From positions 1 through 41,461 of the forward strand of contig CAIYVX010000022.1 in NCBI GenBank assembly GCA_903929765.1: 41,461 nt of DNA. The letters are read 5' to 3'. Every line of letters begins with the position of its first letter. Position 1 is the stretch's first letter. Origin of the DNA: an uncultured Planctomycetia bacterium. GTDB taxonomy: Bacteria > Planctomycetota > Phycisphaerae > FEN-1346 > JAACEH01. Position numbers and translations under genes: made by a program. Below are positions 1 to 8,229 of this stretch, in pieces. Under the pieces are notes generated by a model that saw only the letters and a program-made list of their open reading frames with translations, made no database searches and was not told where the DNA came from.

Positions 1-8
1 CCCCTTTT

Positions 9-74
9 CAAGCAGAAGACGGCATACGAGATAATGAGCGGTGACTGGAGTTCAGACGTGTGCTCTTCCGATCT
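9..74 (+). other. Illumina sequencing adapter left at the contig end
   Basis: Bases 9-32 match the P7 flow-cell primer, 33-40 (AATGAGCG) look like an 8-base index, and 41-74 match the read-2 primer ending in GCTCTTCCGATCT. This is library-construction sequence, not genome. Its translations give well-known contaminant peptides such as GVQTCALPI on the plus strand and RKSTRLNSSH on the minus strand. Bases 1-8 before it cannot be trusted either. Confidence 0.98.
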
Positions 75-463
75 TGTTCCCCAAGAAATCTAGCAAGCGA
101 GTCCGCAATCCGGTGAGCGTCGCCGCCGGGATCCACAATCATGTAGAATCGCTGTCCCATGAGGGTCCGATTCTGTACCTCGCGGGATATCTCCTCCGCA
201 AAAAACCGGGCGCTCCCGACAGAATCCGAGAACCCAACCAAGACCACAGGCGGATTGCAGTTCTCCAAGGCGAGTTTGGCCAAAACCTTCGGATGACGTC
301 CTATGCTTCGAAAGCTGTAGCTCCCTGCGCGTTCGATGACTTCTGCCCGGCCGTTAACGGACACCGCTACGATTCGGCAAATCGACTCGCATTGTCGTCT
401 CAAAACTTCCGGCCAATTGCGGAGGTTGCATGTGAAGTATAGGGGCAGCCATGGTATGCACAT
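75..463 (-). CDS. Unknown protein, 3' end cut by adapter
   Basis: I do not recognise the family. The start at 463 is supported by an AAGGAG ribosome-binding site eight bases upstream, and a promoter-like pair lies further upstream at 518-546. About 130 genuine codons remain before the adapter begins at base 74; the residues after FLGEQ in an uncorrected translation are adapter-encoded. The protein has a hydrophobic strand near residue 73 (PPVVLVGFSDS) followed by a charged helix and a strand with FYMIVDPGG, suggesting a soluble alpha/beta fold, but no catalytic motif can be named. The true C-terminus is unknown. Confidence 0.55.
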
Positions 464-517
464 TCCTTGCTCTCCTTTTCAAAATCTACGATCCTTGAAC
501 GCCAGCAAAACCCGATG

Positions 518-546
518 CGTATACTGTTTTACCCCAAGTGGGTAAA
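518..546 (-). promoter_or_regulatory. Candidate promoter with overlapping palindrome
   Basis: On the minus strand TTTACC (546-541) and TATACG (523-518) are separated by exactly 17 bases, a reasonable sigma-70 type pair, about 55 bases before the start at 463. The -35 element is one arm of a perfect inverted repeat, TTTACCC-CAAGT-GGGTAAA (528-546), which could be an operator. No regulator can be assigned. Confidence 0.4.
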
Positions 547-720
547 TTTTTAAAATGAGCCATGTAGGCAGGGACTCTGAAAAGGGCGCAACTCAGGCTT
601 CGGTAAGTAGTTGCGTGTGCAAAGATTTATTTTGGGTGTCTGGCACGCCAAGGGCACAGATTGAGATTGGGCATCAGCGATTAAAGCACAATGTGAGACA
701 ATGTCGTGTCGTGGCGCGGC

Positions 721-1176
721 CTAAATGAAGATAAGCCAAACGAAGCCAGTGAGCGTAACTACGATACCGACTATGAGGCCAGCAGTCGCCAAGCCCTTTC
801 CACCGTAAACTTGCGGCTGTCTGTTGGCGTTTCGGAGGGCTAAGCCGCCGAAGATGATAGCCAAAGGCCCGAGGATGATACCCATGCACGCCAATACCCC
901 GACAAGGGAACACACAAGGGATGTTATAGCGAAGCCCTTCTTTAATGGAGGGGAGATAGGGCCTGTCATAGCAGGTGTCGGGGCCAGCGAAATGGTGATG
1001 TTTTGAGATTTATTGACGAAACGAGATGTGGCTTGCTCTTCCGGCGACACCAACTCCGTCTCGGTGGGCACTACAACCTGCATTCCACATTTTGAGCATT
1101 TGCCCTGGCACCCCGCCTTGTCGCTGGGTGCCTTCATGGCCGCTTGGCAGTGAGGGCATGTGAATTTAATTTCCAT
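721..1176 (-). CDS. Zinc-ribbon, DUF4190-like membrane protein
   Basis: A 151-residue protein. The N-terminus carries a zinc ribbon with two CxxC pairs (CPHC near residue 7 and CSKC near residue 27). A polar linker follows, then two long hydrophobic segments (about residues 80-113 and 127-150) with the glycine/alanine-rich pattern of DUF4190-type membrane proteins. The start at 1176 is preferred over one 45 bases upstream because GGAGG lies about six bases before it and the zinc-ribbon motif begins directly after. Such proteins are common in planctomycetes; no biochemical role is established. The ribbon probably faces the cytoplasm (inference). Confidence 0.75.
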   Translation of the reverse strand: MEIKFTCPHCQAAMKAPSDKAGCQGKCSKCGMQVVVPTETELVSPEEQATSRFVNKSQNITISLAPTPAMTGPISPPLKKGFAITSLVCSLVGVLACMGIILGPLAIIFGGLALRNANRQPQVYGGKGLATAGLIVGIVVTLTGFVWLIFI

Positions 1177-1319
1177 CGTTGCCTCCGATCTTTGATCGTG
1201 ATTGCCACCCTCCCATCCCACAAAACTGCCCCGGGGTCCTGGTGCGGCTTTGAAAGGGCTATGGAGAAAAAATACGGACGCGAGACATTGAAAGCAAGGG
1301 AAATCCGGCGGGTGGCATG

Positions 1320-2126
1320 TCAGCGGGGCAGGGCGGCCACCAATTCCTCAACATACCGGCCCACATGCTCGACCACTTCCGCCGCCGGCCGTCCGGCCAT
1401 CTCCTCGACGCGCCGCACGATCGCGCTGCCGACAATCACACCGTCCGCCACGGCCGCCACCGCGCGAACATGCTCCGGCCTGGAAATCCCGAACCCCACG
1501 CAGACCGGCACCCGCGCCGACTGCCGCAGTGCCGCCACGTGTTCCCCCACGTCCGTCGGCAGCGCCGTCCGTTCGCCGGTGATGCCCGAAACACAGATGT
1601 AATAGATGAACCCGGTCGCCCGCGCGGCAATTCGTGCCGCCCGCTCCGGCGGCGTGGTCGGGGCCACCAGCATGATCTGATCCAGCCCGCGCGCCGCCGC
1701 TTCCGGCGCCATCGCCTCCACTTCTTCCAGCGGCAGGTCAGGAATAATCAGCCCGTCGATCCCCGCCGCCTTCGCTTCGTCCAGAAACCGCGCCACGCCC
1801 CGCCGGGCCACCAGCGTGTAACTGCCCATCGCCGAAATCGGGATATGGCAATCGCGCCGCAAATGCTTCACCATCGCGAAAATGTCGTCCAGCTTCGTCC
1901 CCGCCGCCAAAGCCCGGTTAAACGAAGCCTGAATCGTCGGCCCGTCGGCCACGGGATCGGAGTAGGGCAGGCCCAACTCCACGTGCGTCGCCCCGCGTTT
2001 GGCCAGATCGCGAATCAAAGCCTCCGTCACCGCCAGGCTCGGATCGCCCGCCGTGACGAACGGCATAAACGCCTTGCGTCCCGCGGCCCGGAGTTGCGAA
2101 AATGTCTCATCGATGCGATTGGCCAT
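1320..2126 (-). CDS. trpA: Tryptophan synthase alpha chain
   Basis: TrpA cleaves indole-3-glycerol phosphate to indole and glyceraldehyde 3-phosphate and passes indole to TrpB. The 268-residue length is typical. The two catalytic acids sit where expected: Glu50 in HVELGLPYSDP and Asp61 in ADGP. The phosphate-binding end of the TIM barrel is seen as GFGIS and GVIVGSAIV. The usual MTYYNP-like segment near residue 100 reads MGSYTL here, a mild divergence. It follows trpB in the same direction after 55 bases, so the two are probably co-transcribed. No Shine-Dalgarno site is visible; a REP hairpin (2130-2158) ends only a few bases before the start codon. Other trp genes are not in the window. Confidence 0.95.
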   Translation of the reverse strand: MANRIDETFSQLRAAGRKAFMPFVTAGDPSLAVTEALIRDLAKRGATHVELGLPYSDPVADGPTIQASFNRALAAGTKLDDIFAMVKHLRRDCHIPISAMGSYTLVARRGVARFLDEAKAAGIDGLIIPDLPLEEVEAMAPEAAARGLDQIMLVAPTTPPERAARIAARATGFIYYICVSGITGERTALPTDVGEHVAALRQSARVPVCVGFGISRPEHVRAVAAVADGVIVGSAIVRRVEEMAGRPAAEVVEHVGRYVEELVAALPR

Positions 2127-2129
2127 AAT

Positions 2130-2158
2130 GTAGGGCGGATGCGTCGTTTGCAGCCGCC
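2130..2158 (+). repeat. REP hairpin, family 1, between trpB and trpA
   Basis: A GTAG head is followed by a hairpin with arms GGCGGATGC and GCAGCCGCC, matching the family-1 copies at 20647, 21344, 21472, 25494 and 27511. It fills the trpB-trpA gap and abuts the trpA start codon. Confidence 0.8.
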
Positions 2159-2181
2159 AAGTTAAACAGTTCTTCTTCCGA

Positions 2182-3381
2182 TTATTTCGCTGCCCCGCCA
2201 GTCAGCCTCGCCACCTCGACGCAATCCTTATCACCTCGCCCCGAAAGGTTCACGACGATGATCTTGTCCCGGCCCAACTGCGGCGCGAGTTTTTTCGCTT
2301 CGACCAGGGCATGGGCCGACTCGAGCGCCGGGATGATTCCCTCCAGCCGCGACAATTCGTAGAACATCGCCAGGGCTTCTTCGTCCGTGGCCATGGCGTA
2401 GCGCACGCGACCGGTGTCTTTCCAATAGGCATGTTCCGGTCCGACGCCGGGATAATCGAGGCCCGCCGAAACGCTGTGCACCGCCGCCGTCTGGCCCTCG
2501 GCGTCCTGGAGGACGTAGGTCATCATGCCGTGCAACACGCCGGGCTTGCCGGCCCCGAGCGTGGCCGAGTGTTTGCCTGACGCCAGGCCCAGACCGCCGG
2601 CCTCGACTCCCACCAGGGCCACGTCCGCCTCGTCGATGAACGGATAAAAAATTCCTGCCGCATTCGACCCGCCACCGACGCAGGCTGCGATCACGTCGGG
2701 CCACCGGCCTTCGGCGGCGCGGATTTGTTCGCGGACTTCGCGGCCGATGATCGACTGGAAATCGCGCACCATTTTCGGAAACGGTTCCGGCCCGACGGTC
2801 GAGCCGATGCAATAATGTGTGGTTTCCGCGCTGCCCATCCAATCCCGGAACGCCTCATTCGTCGCGTCCTTCAGGGTCTTCTGGCCGCTGGAGACCGACA
2901 CGACTCGCGAGCCCATCGCCTGCATCCGAAAGACGTTCAGTTCCTGTCGGCGGATGTCCTCGGCGCCCATGTAGACGTCGCACTCCAGCCCCAGCAGCGC
3001 CGCCGCCGTGGCCGTGGCCACGCCGTGTTGCCCGGCACCGGTCTCGGCGATGAGCCGCCGCTTGCCCATCCGCAGACAGAGCAGGGCCTGGCCCAGCGTG
3101 TTGTTGATCTTGTGCGCCCCGGTGTGGTTCAGGTCCTCGCGCTTCAGGTAAATCTTCGCCCCGCCCCAACTTTCCGTCGCCCGGCGGGCGAAATAGAGCG
3201 GGCTGGGCCGGCCGACGTAATTCCGGTAATAGTAATCGAGTTCCTCGTGAAACTTCGGATCGGCCTTGGCCTTCTCGTACGCCGCCGCCAACTGCCGGAT
3301 GGCGTACATCAGCGTTTCGGGCACGTACTGTCCGCCGTAAGGGCCGAACCGTCCGCGATTGTCGGGTACCTGGCTGAGCAC
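2182..3381 (-). CDS. trpB: Tryptophan synthase beta chain
   Basis: TrpB is the PLP enzyme that condenses indole with serine to make tryptophan. The protein has 399 residues, the normal size for the TrpB1 type. The PLP lysine is Lys91 in HTGAHKINN. The glycine-rich phosphate-binding loop appears as [10 protein letters not shown] near residue 235, and the ammonium/indole region [11 protein letters not shown] near residue 113 is intact. The start is a GTG at 3381 with the conserved N-terminal [15 protein letters not shown] immediately after it. It heads a trpB-trpA unit. A candidate promoter lies at 3437-3465 with a REP hairpin in the leader. Confidence 0.96.
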   Translation of the reverse strand: MLSQVPDNRGRFGPYGGQYVPETLMYAIRQLAAAYEKAKADPKFHEELDYYYRNYVGRPSPLYFARRATESWGGAKIYLKREDLNHTGAHKINNTLGQALLCLRMGKRRLIAETGAGQHGVATATAAALLGLECDVYMGAEDIRRQELNVFRMQAMGSRVVSVSSGQKTLKDATNEAFRDWMGSAETTHYCIGSTVGPEPFPKMVRDFQSIIGREVREQIRAAEGRWPDVIAACVGGGSNAAGIFYPFIDEADVALVGVEAGGLGLASGKHSATLGAGKPGVLHGMMTYVLQDAEGQTAAVHSVSAGLDYPGVGPEHAYWKDTGRVRYAMATDEEALAMFYELSRLEGIIPALESAHALVEAKKLAPQLGRDKIIVVNLSGRGDKDCVEVARLTGGAAK

Positions 3382-3403
3382 TGCGCCGCACCTCTATATT
3401 ATC

Positions 3404-3428
3404 GTAGGGGCAGAGCTTGTCTCTGCCC
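3404..3428 (+). repeat. REP hairpin, family 2
   Basis: A GTAG head precedes a perfect hairpin GGGCAGAG-CTTGT-CTCTGCCC. The identical 25 bases occur in the opposite orientation at 22948-22972. Here it lies in the untranslated leader expected for trpB. Confidence 0.8.
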
Positions 3429-3436
3429 TGGCGTTA

Positions 3437-3465
3437 AGGTTATGGCCTGACGACCGAGGCGTCAA
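3437..3465 (-). promoter_or_regulatory. Candidate trpB promoter
   Basis: On the minus strand TTGACG (3465-3460) is followed after 17 bases by TAACCT (3442-3437). The -10 match is weak, but the spacing and position, 56 bases before the trpB start, fit. Confidence 0.35.
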
Positions 3466-3582
3466 GGAAAAACGAGGAATTTGGGGTAACGCAATTCAAC
3501 TTGATTCCCCCGGGACGACCGATATGGTAAAATTCGCGTCTCAGGTTTTTCGCAACCGTTGGCCGGTCAAAGGAGGCGAGTT

Positions 3583-4812
3583 ATGACAGCGTTACGTCGG
3601 ATAGTGGCGGTTCTTCTGGCGGTAATTGTTCTGGCGTCGGCTGCCGCCCTGGTCCGGGCCGAGACCAACTGGACCACTTCCCTGAAGACGGCCGTCGCCC
3701 TGGCCAGGAAAAACAACAAACCCATTCTCATCGACTTCACCGGCAGCGATTGGTGCCCCTATTGCAAGAAGCTCCATGCCGAGGTCTTCGATAAGCCGGG
3801 CTTTGCCACCTGGGCCGCCGACAACGTCGTCCTGCTGGAATGCGATTTTCCGCGCGGCCAGCAACCCCCGAAGGAAATCAAGGATCAGAACGCCGAGCTG
3901 GCCAAGAAGTACACAATCCAGGGGTACCCGACGGTCGTCTTCATTGACGCCGAAGGCACCGAACTCGGACGCAGCGGTTATATCAACAACGGCGTCGGCG
4001 GCGAAGGCGTCTGGATTGACGCCGCCTCCCAAATTTTGAGAAATCGGCCCAAGCCGCCCAAGCCGCCGGAAGTCAAGTTTGCCGCCAGTCTGCCCGAGGC
4101 CCTCAAGGCCGCCCAGGACGCGGGCAAGCCGTTGCTCCTCGTGGCCACCTCATCCAAAAGCACCGCCGCCGACGCCCTGATCAAGAATCCCGATTTCATC
4201 AGAATCGCCAACGCCCGTACCGTCGCGGTGCTGCTGAAGTTGCCCCTGGCCGATGACAGTGACGAAGCCAAAGCCCACGACGGTCTGGTCAGGGATCTCA
4301 AGCTCTTCCCCGCGCAAGGTGTCGCCCTCATCGACGTTGCCGCAGGGAAAATTCAGTATCGCGCCGCTGGCCCGCTGCCCACGGCCGAGGTCCTGCTGCC
4401 CGAACTGAGAAAAGCCCTGCCGGCCCTGAAATACGACGGCAGTTGGCTCGAAGATTATGCCCTGGCCCAGGAGCTTTCCGCGCAGCTCAAACGCCCCATG
4501 CTTCTCGACTTCACCGGCAGCGACTGGTGCATCTGGTGCCACAAGCTCGACGGAGAAACTTTCTCCACCGACGCCTTCAAGAAGTTTGCCGCCGACAAGC
4601 TGATCCTCGTCAAGCTCGACTTCCCGCACCAAAAGCCGCAGTCCGACGCCCTCAAGCAGCAGAACGCCGAACTCAATGCCCAGTTCTCGATCCCGGGTTA
4701 TCCGACGGTTCTGCTTATCTATTCCGGAAAGACTCTCGCCCGATTGGGCTACCAGGAAGGCGGCCCTGACCCGTTCATCGCCGCCGTCAAAAAGGCCCTG
4801 CCCGGCAAATAG
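3583..4812 (+). CDS. Secreted protein with three thioredoxin folds
   Basis: A 409-residue exported protein. The start at 3583 follows an AAAGGAGG site at ideal spacing and opens a signal peptide ending near ALVRA. Three thioredoxin-like domains follow: residues about 28-148 with WCPYC after the strand ILIDFTGSD; residues about 155-285 with no CxxC (TSSKSTAADAL occupies the site); and residues about 290-409 with WCIWC after LLDFTGSD. Both active outer domains keep the cis-proline strand GYPTV. The likely role is periplasmic thiol-disulfide exchange or cytochrome/metal maturation, resembling DUF255/thioredoxin_7-type proteins. The middle domain probably serves a structural or binding role (inference). 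Confidence 0.85.
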   Translation: MTALRRIVAVLLAVIVLASAAALVRAETNWTTSLKTAVALARKNNKPILIDFTGSDWCPYCKKLHAEVFDKPGFATWAADNVVLLECDFPRGQQPPKEIKDQNAELAKKYTIQGYPTVVFIDAEGTELGRSGYINNGVGGEGVWIDAASQILRNRPKPPKPPEVKFAASLPEALKAAQDAGKPLLLVATSSKSTAADALIKNPDFIRIANARTVAVLLKLPLADDSDEAKAHDGLVRDLKLFPAQGVALIDVAAGKIQYRAAGPLPTAEVLLPELRKALPALKYDGSWLEDYALAQELSAQLKRPMLLDFTGSDWCIWCHKLDGETFSTDAFKKFAADKLILVKLDFPHQKPQSDALKQQNAELNAQFSIPGYPTVLLIYSGKTLARLGYQEGGPDPFIAAVKKALPGK

Positions 4813-4839
4813 CCCGGCGGACCATTGACAGACAGGGTG

Positions 4840-4866
4840 GCATGGTCCACGCTTGCGTGGCCATGC
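4840..4866. repeat. Strong hairpin between convergent genes
   Basis: GCATGG-T-CCACGC and GCGTGG-C-CATGC form a near-perfect 13-pair stem with a two-base loop. It lies between the stops of the thioredoxin-like gene and the acyl-CoA synthetase gene. No T-run follows on either strand, so it is more likely a dispersed repeat than a standard terminator. Confidence 0.5.
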
Positions 4867-4876
4867 GAAAAACTGG

Positions 4877-6406
4877 CTACTTCGTTTCTTCGCTGCTCAG
4901 GATTTTGTGCAGTTCCCGCTTCAGAATTGTTCCCAGGGCGTTGCGCGGCAACTTGTCGCAGACGATGAACCGCCGCGGAATCTTGAACGCCGCCATCCGT
5001 TCGCGGCAATATTCCCGCAAATCCTTCTGGGTCAGTTGGTGAAAGCGTCGGCCCAGCACGAAAGCCACCGGCGCCTCGCCGCGAGTTTCGTTGGCCACCC
5101 CGATCACCGCCGCCTCGGCCACCATCGGGTGGCTCAGCAGCACCGCTTCGATCTCGGCCGGCGAAACGTTCTCACCCGAAATGATGATGATTTCCTTCTT
5201 GCGGCCCCGAATGAACAGGTAGCCGTCGTTGTCAATCAGGCCGAGGTCGCCGGTCCGGAAAAATCCGTCGGTCGTGAGGGCTTCAGCCGTGCATTGCGGG
5301 TGGTTCAGGTACCCGGCCATGACGATTGGGCCGCGAACCACAATCTCCCCCTCGCCGTTTAGCCCGATGTCGCGGTCCGCCTGATCGACAATCCGCACCT
5401 CGACCCCCGGAATCGGCCGCCCCACCGACCCCGGCTTGTTGTTCCACGGCACGTTCAGCGAAATCACCGGGCTGGTTTCCGTCATGCCGTAACCGTTCAG
5501 CAGCGGCCGGCAGAAGACGTCGGCGAATCGCTCTTCCACGCCGCGCGGCAACACCTCGCCGCCCGAAACGCAGAGCCGCAGTTTGTTCCGGGTCGCCCAA
5601 CTCTGGTCGTGAGAACGCAACAACAGGTTGTACATCGACGGCACGGCCATCAGGATGGTGATGTTTTCGCGGACGCAGGTCTCGCCGATCTCGGACGGAA
5701 TGAACCGGTCCAGGTAATAGCACGACGCTCCGGTCACGGTCGGCGCCACCAACGTTCCCAGCAGGGCGAAGGCGTGGCTCATCGGCAGCACGCCGAGGTA
5801 GATGTCCTGTGCCGTCAGCCGGGCCATTTCCTGAACGCCGGCCACGTTCGAGAGCAGGTTGCGGTGTGTCAGGATGACGCCTTTGGGCTGGGCGTCGCTC
5901 CCGGCCGTATAGAGGATTGCCGCCGGACTGTCGGGCGTTAGCCCCGTCGGCTGCGGCGCTGGTTCAACCGCGTTCCAATCCACGTCTTCGATATAAACCC
6001 GATTGCCCACCGAGCCGTTCAGCAGGGCCGAGATCGACCGAGAAGTGATCACCGTGTCCACGTCCGAATCGGCCAGGGCGTATTGCAGATCGGCCGGCTT
6101 CAAAATTTGCGACATCGGAATCACCGCTCGTCCGGCCATCTGGCAACCGTAAAACGCGATGCCGAACGACGTACAGGTCGGCAGCAGGACGCCGACGCGC
6201 GGCCGTTGCGTCAAGCCGTTCAGCATCGTCGCCAGCCGCCTCGCCCGATCCACCAGTTGCGCGTAGCTGACCGACTGCCGTGAATCGGCCATCGCGATTT
6301 TGTCGGGATTCGCCGCGGCAGCTTCCAGCAGCCGGCTGACCAGTGTGGCCGGAGCGCCGCCGCTTTGTTTCGATTTATTCGCTTGTTTTGACGGTTTTGC
6401 CTTCAA
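4877..6406 (-). CDS. AMP-dependent acyl-CoA synthetase/ligase
   Basis: A 509-residue class I adenylate-forming enzyme that would activate a carboxylic acid as an acyl-adenylate and transfer it to CoA. The P-loop appears as YTAGSDAQPKGV near residue 165, an unusual version of YTSGTTGxPKG. The A5 motif is NGYGMTETSP, A7 is RTGDLG, A8 is GYLFIRGRKKEIIIISGENVSP, and the C-terminal catalytic lysine lies in LGTILKREL. The start appears to be TTG at 6406, with AGGAA seven bases upstream; no ATG occurs until about residue 39. Substrate cannot be read from sequence; medium/long fatty acids are the usual guess. It stands alone, divergent from the fumarase-like gene. Confidence 0.9.
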   Translation of the reverse strand: MKAKPSKQANKSKQSGGAPATLVSRLLEAAAANPDKIAMADSRQSVSYAQLVDRARRLATMLNGLTQRPRVGVLLPTCTSFGIAFYGCQMAGRAVIPMSQILKPADLQYALADSDVDTVITSRSISALLNGSVGNRVYIEDVDWNAVEPAPQPTGLTPDSPAAILYTAGSDAQPKGVILTHRNLLSNVAGVQEMARLTAQDIYLGVLPMSHAFALLGTLVAPTVTGASCYYLDRFIPSEIGETCVRENITILMAVPSMYNLLLRSHDQSWATRNKLRLCVSGGEVLPRGVEERFADVFCRPLLNGYGMTETSPVISLNVPWNNKPGSVGRPIPGVEVRIVDQADRDIGLNGEGEIVVRGPIVMAGYLNHPQCTAEALTTDGFFRTGDLGLIDNDGYLFIRGRKKEIIIISGENVSPAEIEAVLLSHPMVAEAAVIGVANETRGEAPVAFVLGRRFHQLTQKDLREYCRERMAAFKIPRRFIVCDKLPRNALGTILKRELHKILSSEETK

Positions 6407-6572
6407 TCCGAGGTTTCCTATGGAGATTTGCGACAGGTTCTTAACGCCATCTTAACAGTCACCCGGCAAAGAGGGATAGTGTACGGACTTGCAGAGCAAA
6501 ATCAAACGAAAAGCCTTTCTTAAACAGCTAGCGGGTCTTGCCTTGCGGTGGCCGGGAGATTATCTTCTCGTC

Positions 6573-7103
6573 ATGCCAACGCAACTTTTGCAACCTCCGC
6601 TGAAGGCGGACGTGGTGCGCAGCCTCGCGGCAGGAACCGAAGTGCGGATCACCGGCGTGATCTATGCGGCGCGTGATGCGGCGCATGCGCGGATGGTGAA
6701 GGCGCTGGAGGCTGGGGAGGCGCTGCCGTTTGACCTGCGGGGGGCGATTATATATTACGTCGGCCCGACGCCTGGCGGACCGGGCCAAGTGGTGGGGGCG
6801 GCTGGTCCGACGACGAGCGGGCGGATGGACGCCTATGCCCCGGCGCTGATCGAGCGGGGCCTGGCCGGGATGATCGGCAAGGGCGACCGTGACGCCGCTG
6901 TCGTCGAGGCGATGAAGAAGTACGGGGCGGTTTATTTCGCAGCGACGGGCGGGGCAGGGGCACTGCTGGGAAAGTGTATCACGAGTCAACGGATTCTGGC
7001 CTATGAGGATCTGGGGACCGAGGCTCTGCGGGAGTTGACGGTCGAGGACTTCCCGGCGGTGGTGGCCATCGACGCCGGGGGCGGGTCGCTGTATCGGCGA
7101 TAA
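6573..7103 (+). CDS. Fumarate hydratase/tartrate dehydratase beta-type subunit
   Basis: A 176-residue protein equal to the C-terminal (beta) domain of class I, iron-sulfur fumarase or L(+)-tartrate dehydratase. Signatures are the N-terminal VRSLAAGTEVRITGVIYAARDAAH, then YYVGPTPG, GPTTSGRMD, MIGKGD and YFAATGGAGALL. The start at 6573 is chosen because the family begins just before this region and the upstream extension looks like read-through. The enzyme needs an alpha subunit carrying the [4Fe-4S] cluster, which is not encoded nearby. It would therefore pair with a subunit encoded elsewhere or is an orphan. Confidence 0.85.
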   Translation: MPTQLLQPPLKADVVRSLAAGTEVRITGVIYAARDAAHARMVKALEAGEALPFDLRGAIIYYVGPTPGGPGQVVGAAGPTTSGRMDAYAPALIERGLAGMIGKGDRDAAVVEAMKKYGAVYFAATGGAGALLGKCITSQRILAYEDLGTEALRELTVEDFPAVVAIDAGGGSLYRR

Positions 7104-7121
7104 GGCGACATATATCATCAC

Positions 7122-7162
7122 AGCAAAAACAACAACAGCCTCCCCCGGCAGTGCTGGGGGCT
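7122..7162 (-). terminator. Candidate terminator of the YjbQ gene
   Basis: Read on the minus strand, a GC-rich stem (AGC plus CCC arms, 7162-7137) is followed by GTTGTTGTTTTTG. It sits downstream of the minus-strand gene ending at 7230 and also separates it from the convergent fumarase-like gene. Confidence 0.45.
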
Positions 7163-7229
7163 TCAAAAGAAACAGCGACACCCTCACCCGCCGCTCAGAA
7201 TGTCCAGAATCTGGGCCTGGTTGGTTGCG

Positions 7230-7643
7230 CTAATCTCCCAGCACTTTGATGATCAGGCGTTTGGCGCGTTGACCGTCGAACTCGGCGTAGAAGATTTCCT
7301 GCCAGGGGCCGAGGTCGAGTTTGCCGGCGGTGATGGGGACGAGCACCTGATGATGGACGAGGATGCTCTTGAGGTGCGAGTCGCCGTTGGTCTCGCCGGT
7401 GCGGTGATGGTGGTAGTCCTCGCGGAAGGGGGCCAACTGCTCGACCCAGGCGTCGAGGTCCTTGAGAATACCGGGTTCGTTGTCGTTGACGAAGACCCCG
7501 GCAGTGATGTGCATGGCCGAGACCAGGGCGAAGCCTTCGCGGACGCCGGAGGCTTTGGCGACGCGGGCCACGTCGTCGGTGATGCGGACGTAGGTGCGAT
7601 GCTCGGCGGTCTTGAAAGTCAGGTATTCGGTGGCGGATTTCAT
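7230..7643 (-). CDS. yjbQ: YjbQ/UPF0047 family protein
   Basis: A 137-residue member of the YjbQ (UPF0047) family. The conserved core is complete: [14 protein letters not shown] near residue 45, then [43 protein letters not shown]. The histidines and acidic residues probably bind a metal. Members have been linked to weak thiamine-phosphate synthase activity, but the physiological role is not settled. The gene is downstream of tRNA-Ser but separated from it by a terminator, so it should have its own promoter. Confidence 0.9.
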   Translation of the reverse strand: MKSATEYLTFKTAEHRTYVRITDDVARVAKASGVREGFALVSAMHITAGVFVNDNEPGILKDLDAWVEQLAPFREDYHHHRTGETNGDSHLKSILVHHQVLVPITAGKLDLGPWQEIFYAEFDGQRAKRLIIKVLGD

Positions 7644-7741
7644 GGGTTATCCCTCGCTGGTCGGTTCTGTTCCGGCATTTCCCGGATGACGTTCGGCGGA
7701 CGCTCGTCGTCGGCAGTTTATCCGGCGGCGCGAGGTAACTC

Positions 7742-7783
7742 AAAAACAAAACGGGCACTTCCGGAGATTTCCGAAAGTGCCCG
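7742..7783 (-). terminator. Intrinsic terminator of tRNA-Ser
   Basis: On the minus strand a long stem with arms CGGGCACTT and AAGTGCCCG, plus an inner CGGA/TCCG extension, is followed directly by TTTTGTTTTT. It begins about ten bases after the tRNA 3' end. Confidence 0.85.
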
Positions 7784-7792
7784 GGTGAAGTC

Positions 7793-7886
7793 TGGCGGAG
7801 AGGCTGGGATTCGAACCCAGGGACAGGGTGATAACCCCGTCAACGGTTTAGCAAACCGTCGCTTTCGGCCGCTCAGCCACCTCTCC
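7793..7886 (-). tRNA. tRNA-Ser (anticodon GCT)
   Basis: The minus strand folds as a class II tRNA. The acceptor stem is GGAGAGG/CCTCTCC, the anticodon stem-loop is ACGGT-TTGCTAA-ACCGT with anticodon GCT (7852-7850), a long variable arm follows, and the T-loop is TTCGAAT. Discriminator G and an encoded CCA end the gene at 7793. It reads AGC/AGU codons. Confidence 0.97.
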
Positions 7887-7903
7887 GCGTGGACGGCGAA
7901 GAT

Positions 7904-7932
7904 ACTGTACCACCTGATTTTATCCGCGTCAA
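7904..7932 (-). promoter_or_regulatory. tRNA-Ser promoter
   Basis: TTGACG (7932-7927) and TACAGT (7909-7904) on the minus strand are 17 bases apart. Transcription would begin a few bases before the tRNA 5' end at 7886. Confidence 0.65.
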
Positions 7933-8211
7933 GGATAACTGCCCAGAAAGTATCCGCAACAACTCTTCTGATCTATCAACTCTTCTGCTCGACCAACTGT
8001 GCTGCTCTGAGGTTAGCAAAATCGGGCACCGCTGTTTGTTCGGCTGGGAAAGAACAAATTGACGACCTTCGTCTAACCACTTTCGACGCAAAATGCTCGT
8101 CCCCTCCCACATGAAAATTAAAAATTTATTTAACTCCGAGCCAAGTCCGGGAAACGCTCTGAGAGCAGCCTCGTCTATTTTTTCACAAGCAATGCTGGTT
8201 ATGCATAATCA

Positions 8212-8229
8212 CTGTGAAAGATTTCACTT
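8212..8229. promoter_or_regulatory. Rex operator
   Basis: CTGTGAAAGATTTCACTT matches the Rex consensus TTGTGAAATATTTCACAA at most positions and keeps both GTGAA/TTCAC cores. It overlaps the first bases of the -35 box at 8228. A second, perfect half-site TTCACAA lies at 8182-8188. Confidence 0.75.

Noticed and set aside
41-442. Plus-strand frame of 133 codons at the contig start
   Set aside because: It begins inside the adapter and yields the contaminant peptide GVQTCALPI; the rest is the reverse of the truncated minus-strand gene.
1317-2165. 282-codon plus-strand frame opposite trpA
   Set aside because: Its translation is rich in Arg, His and Pro, a shadow of trpA on the other strand, which is unambiguous.
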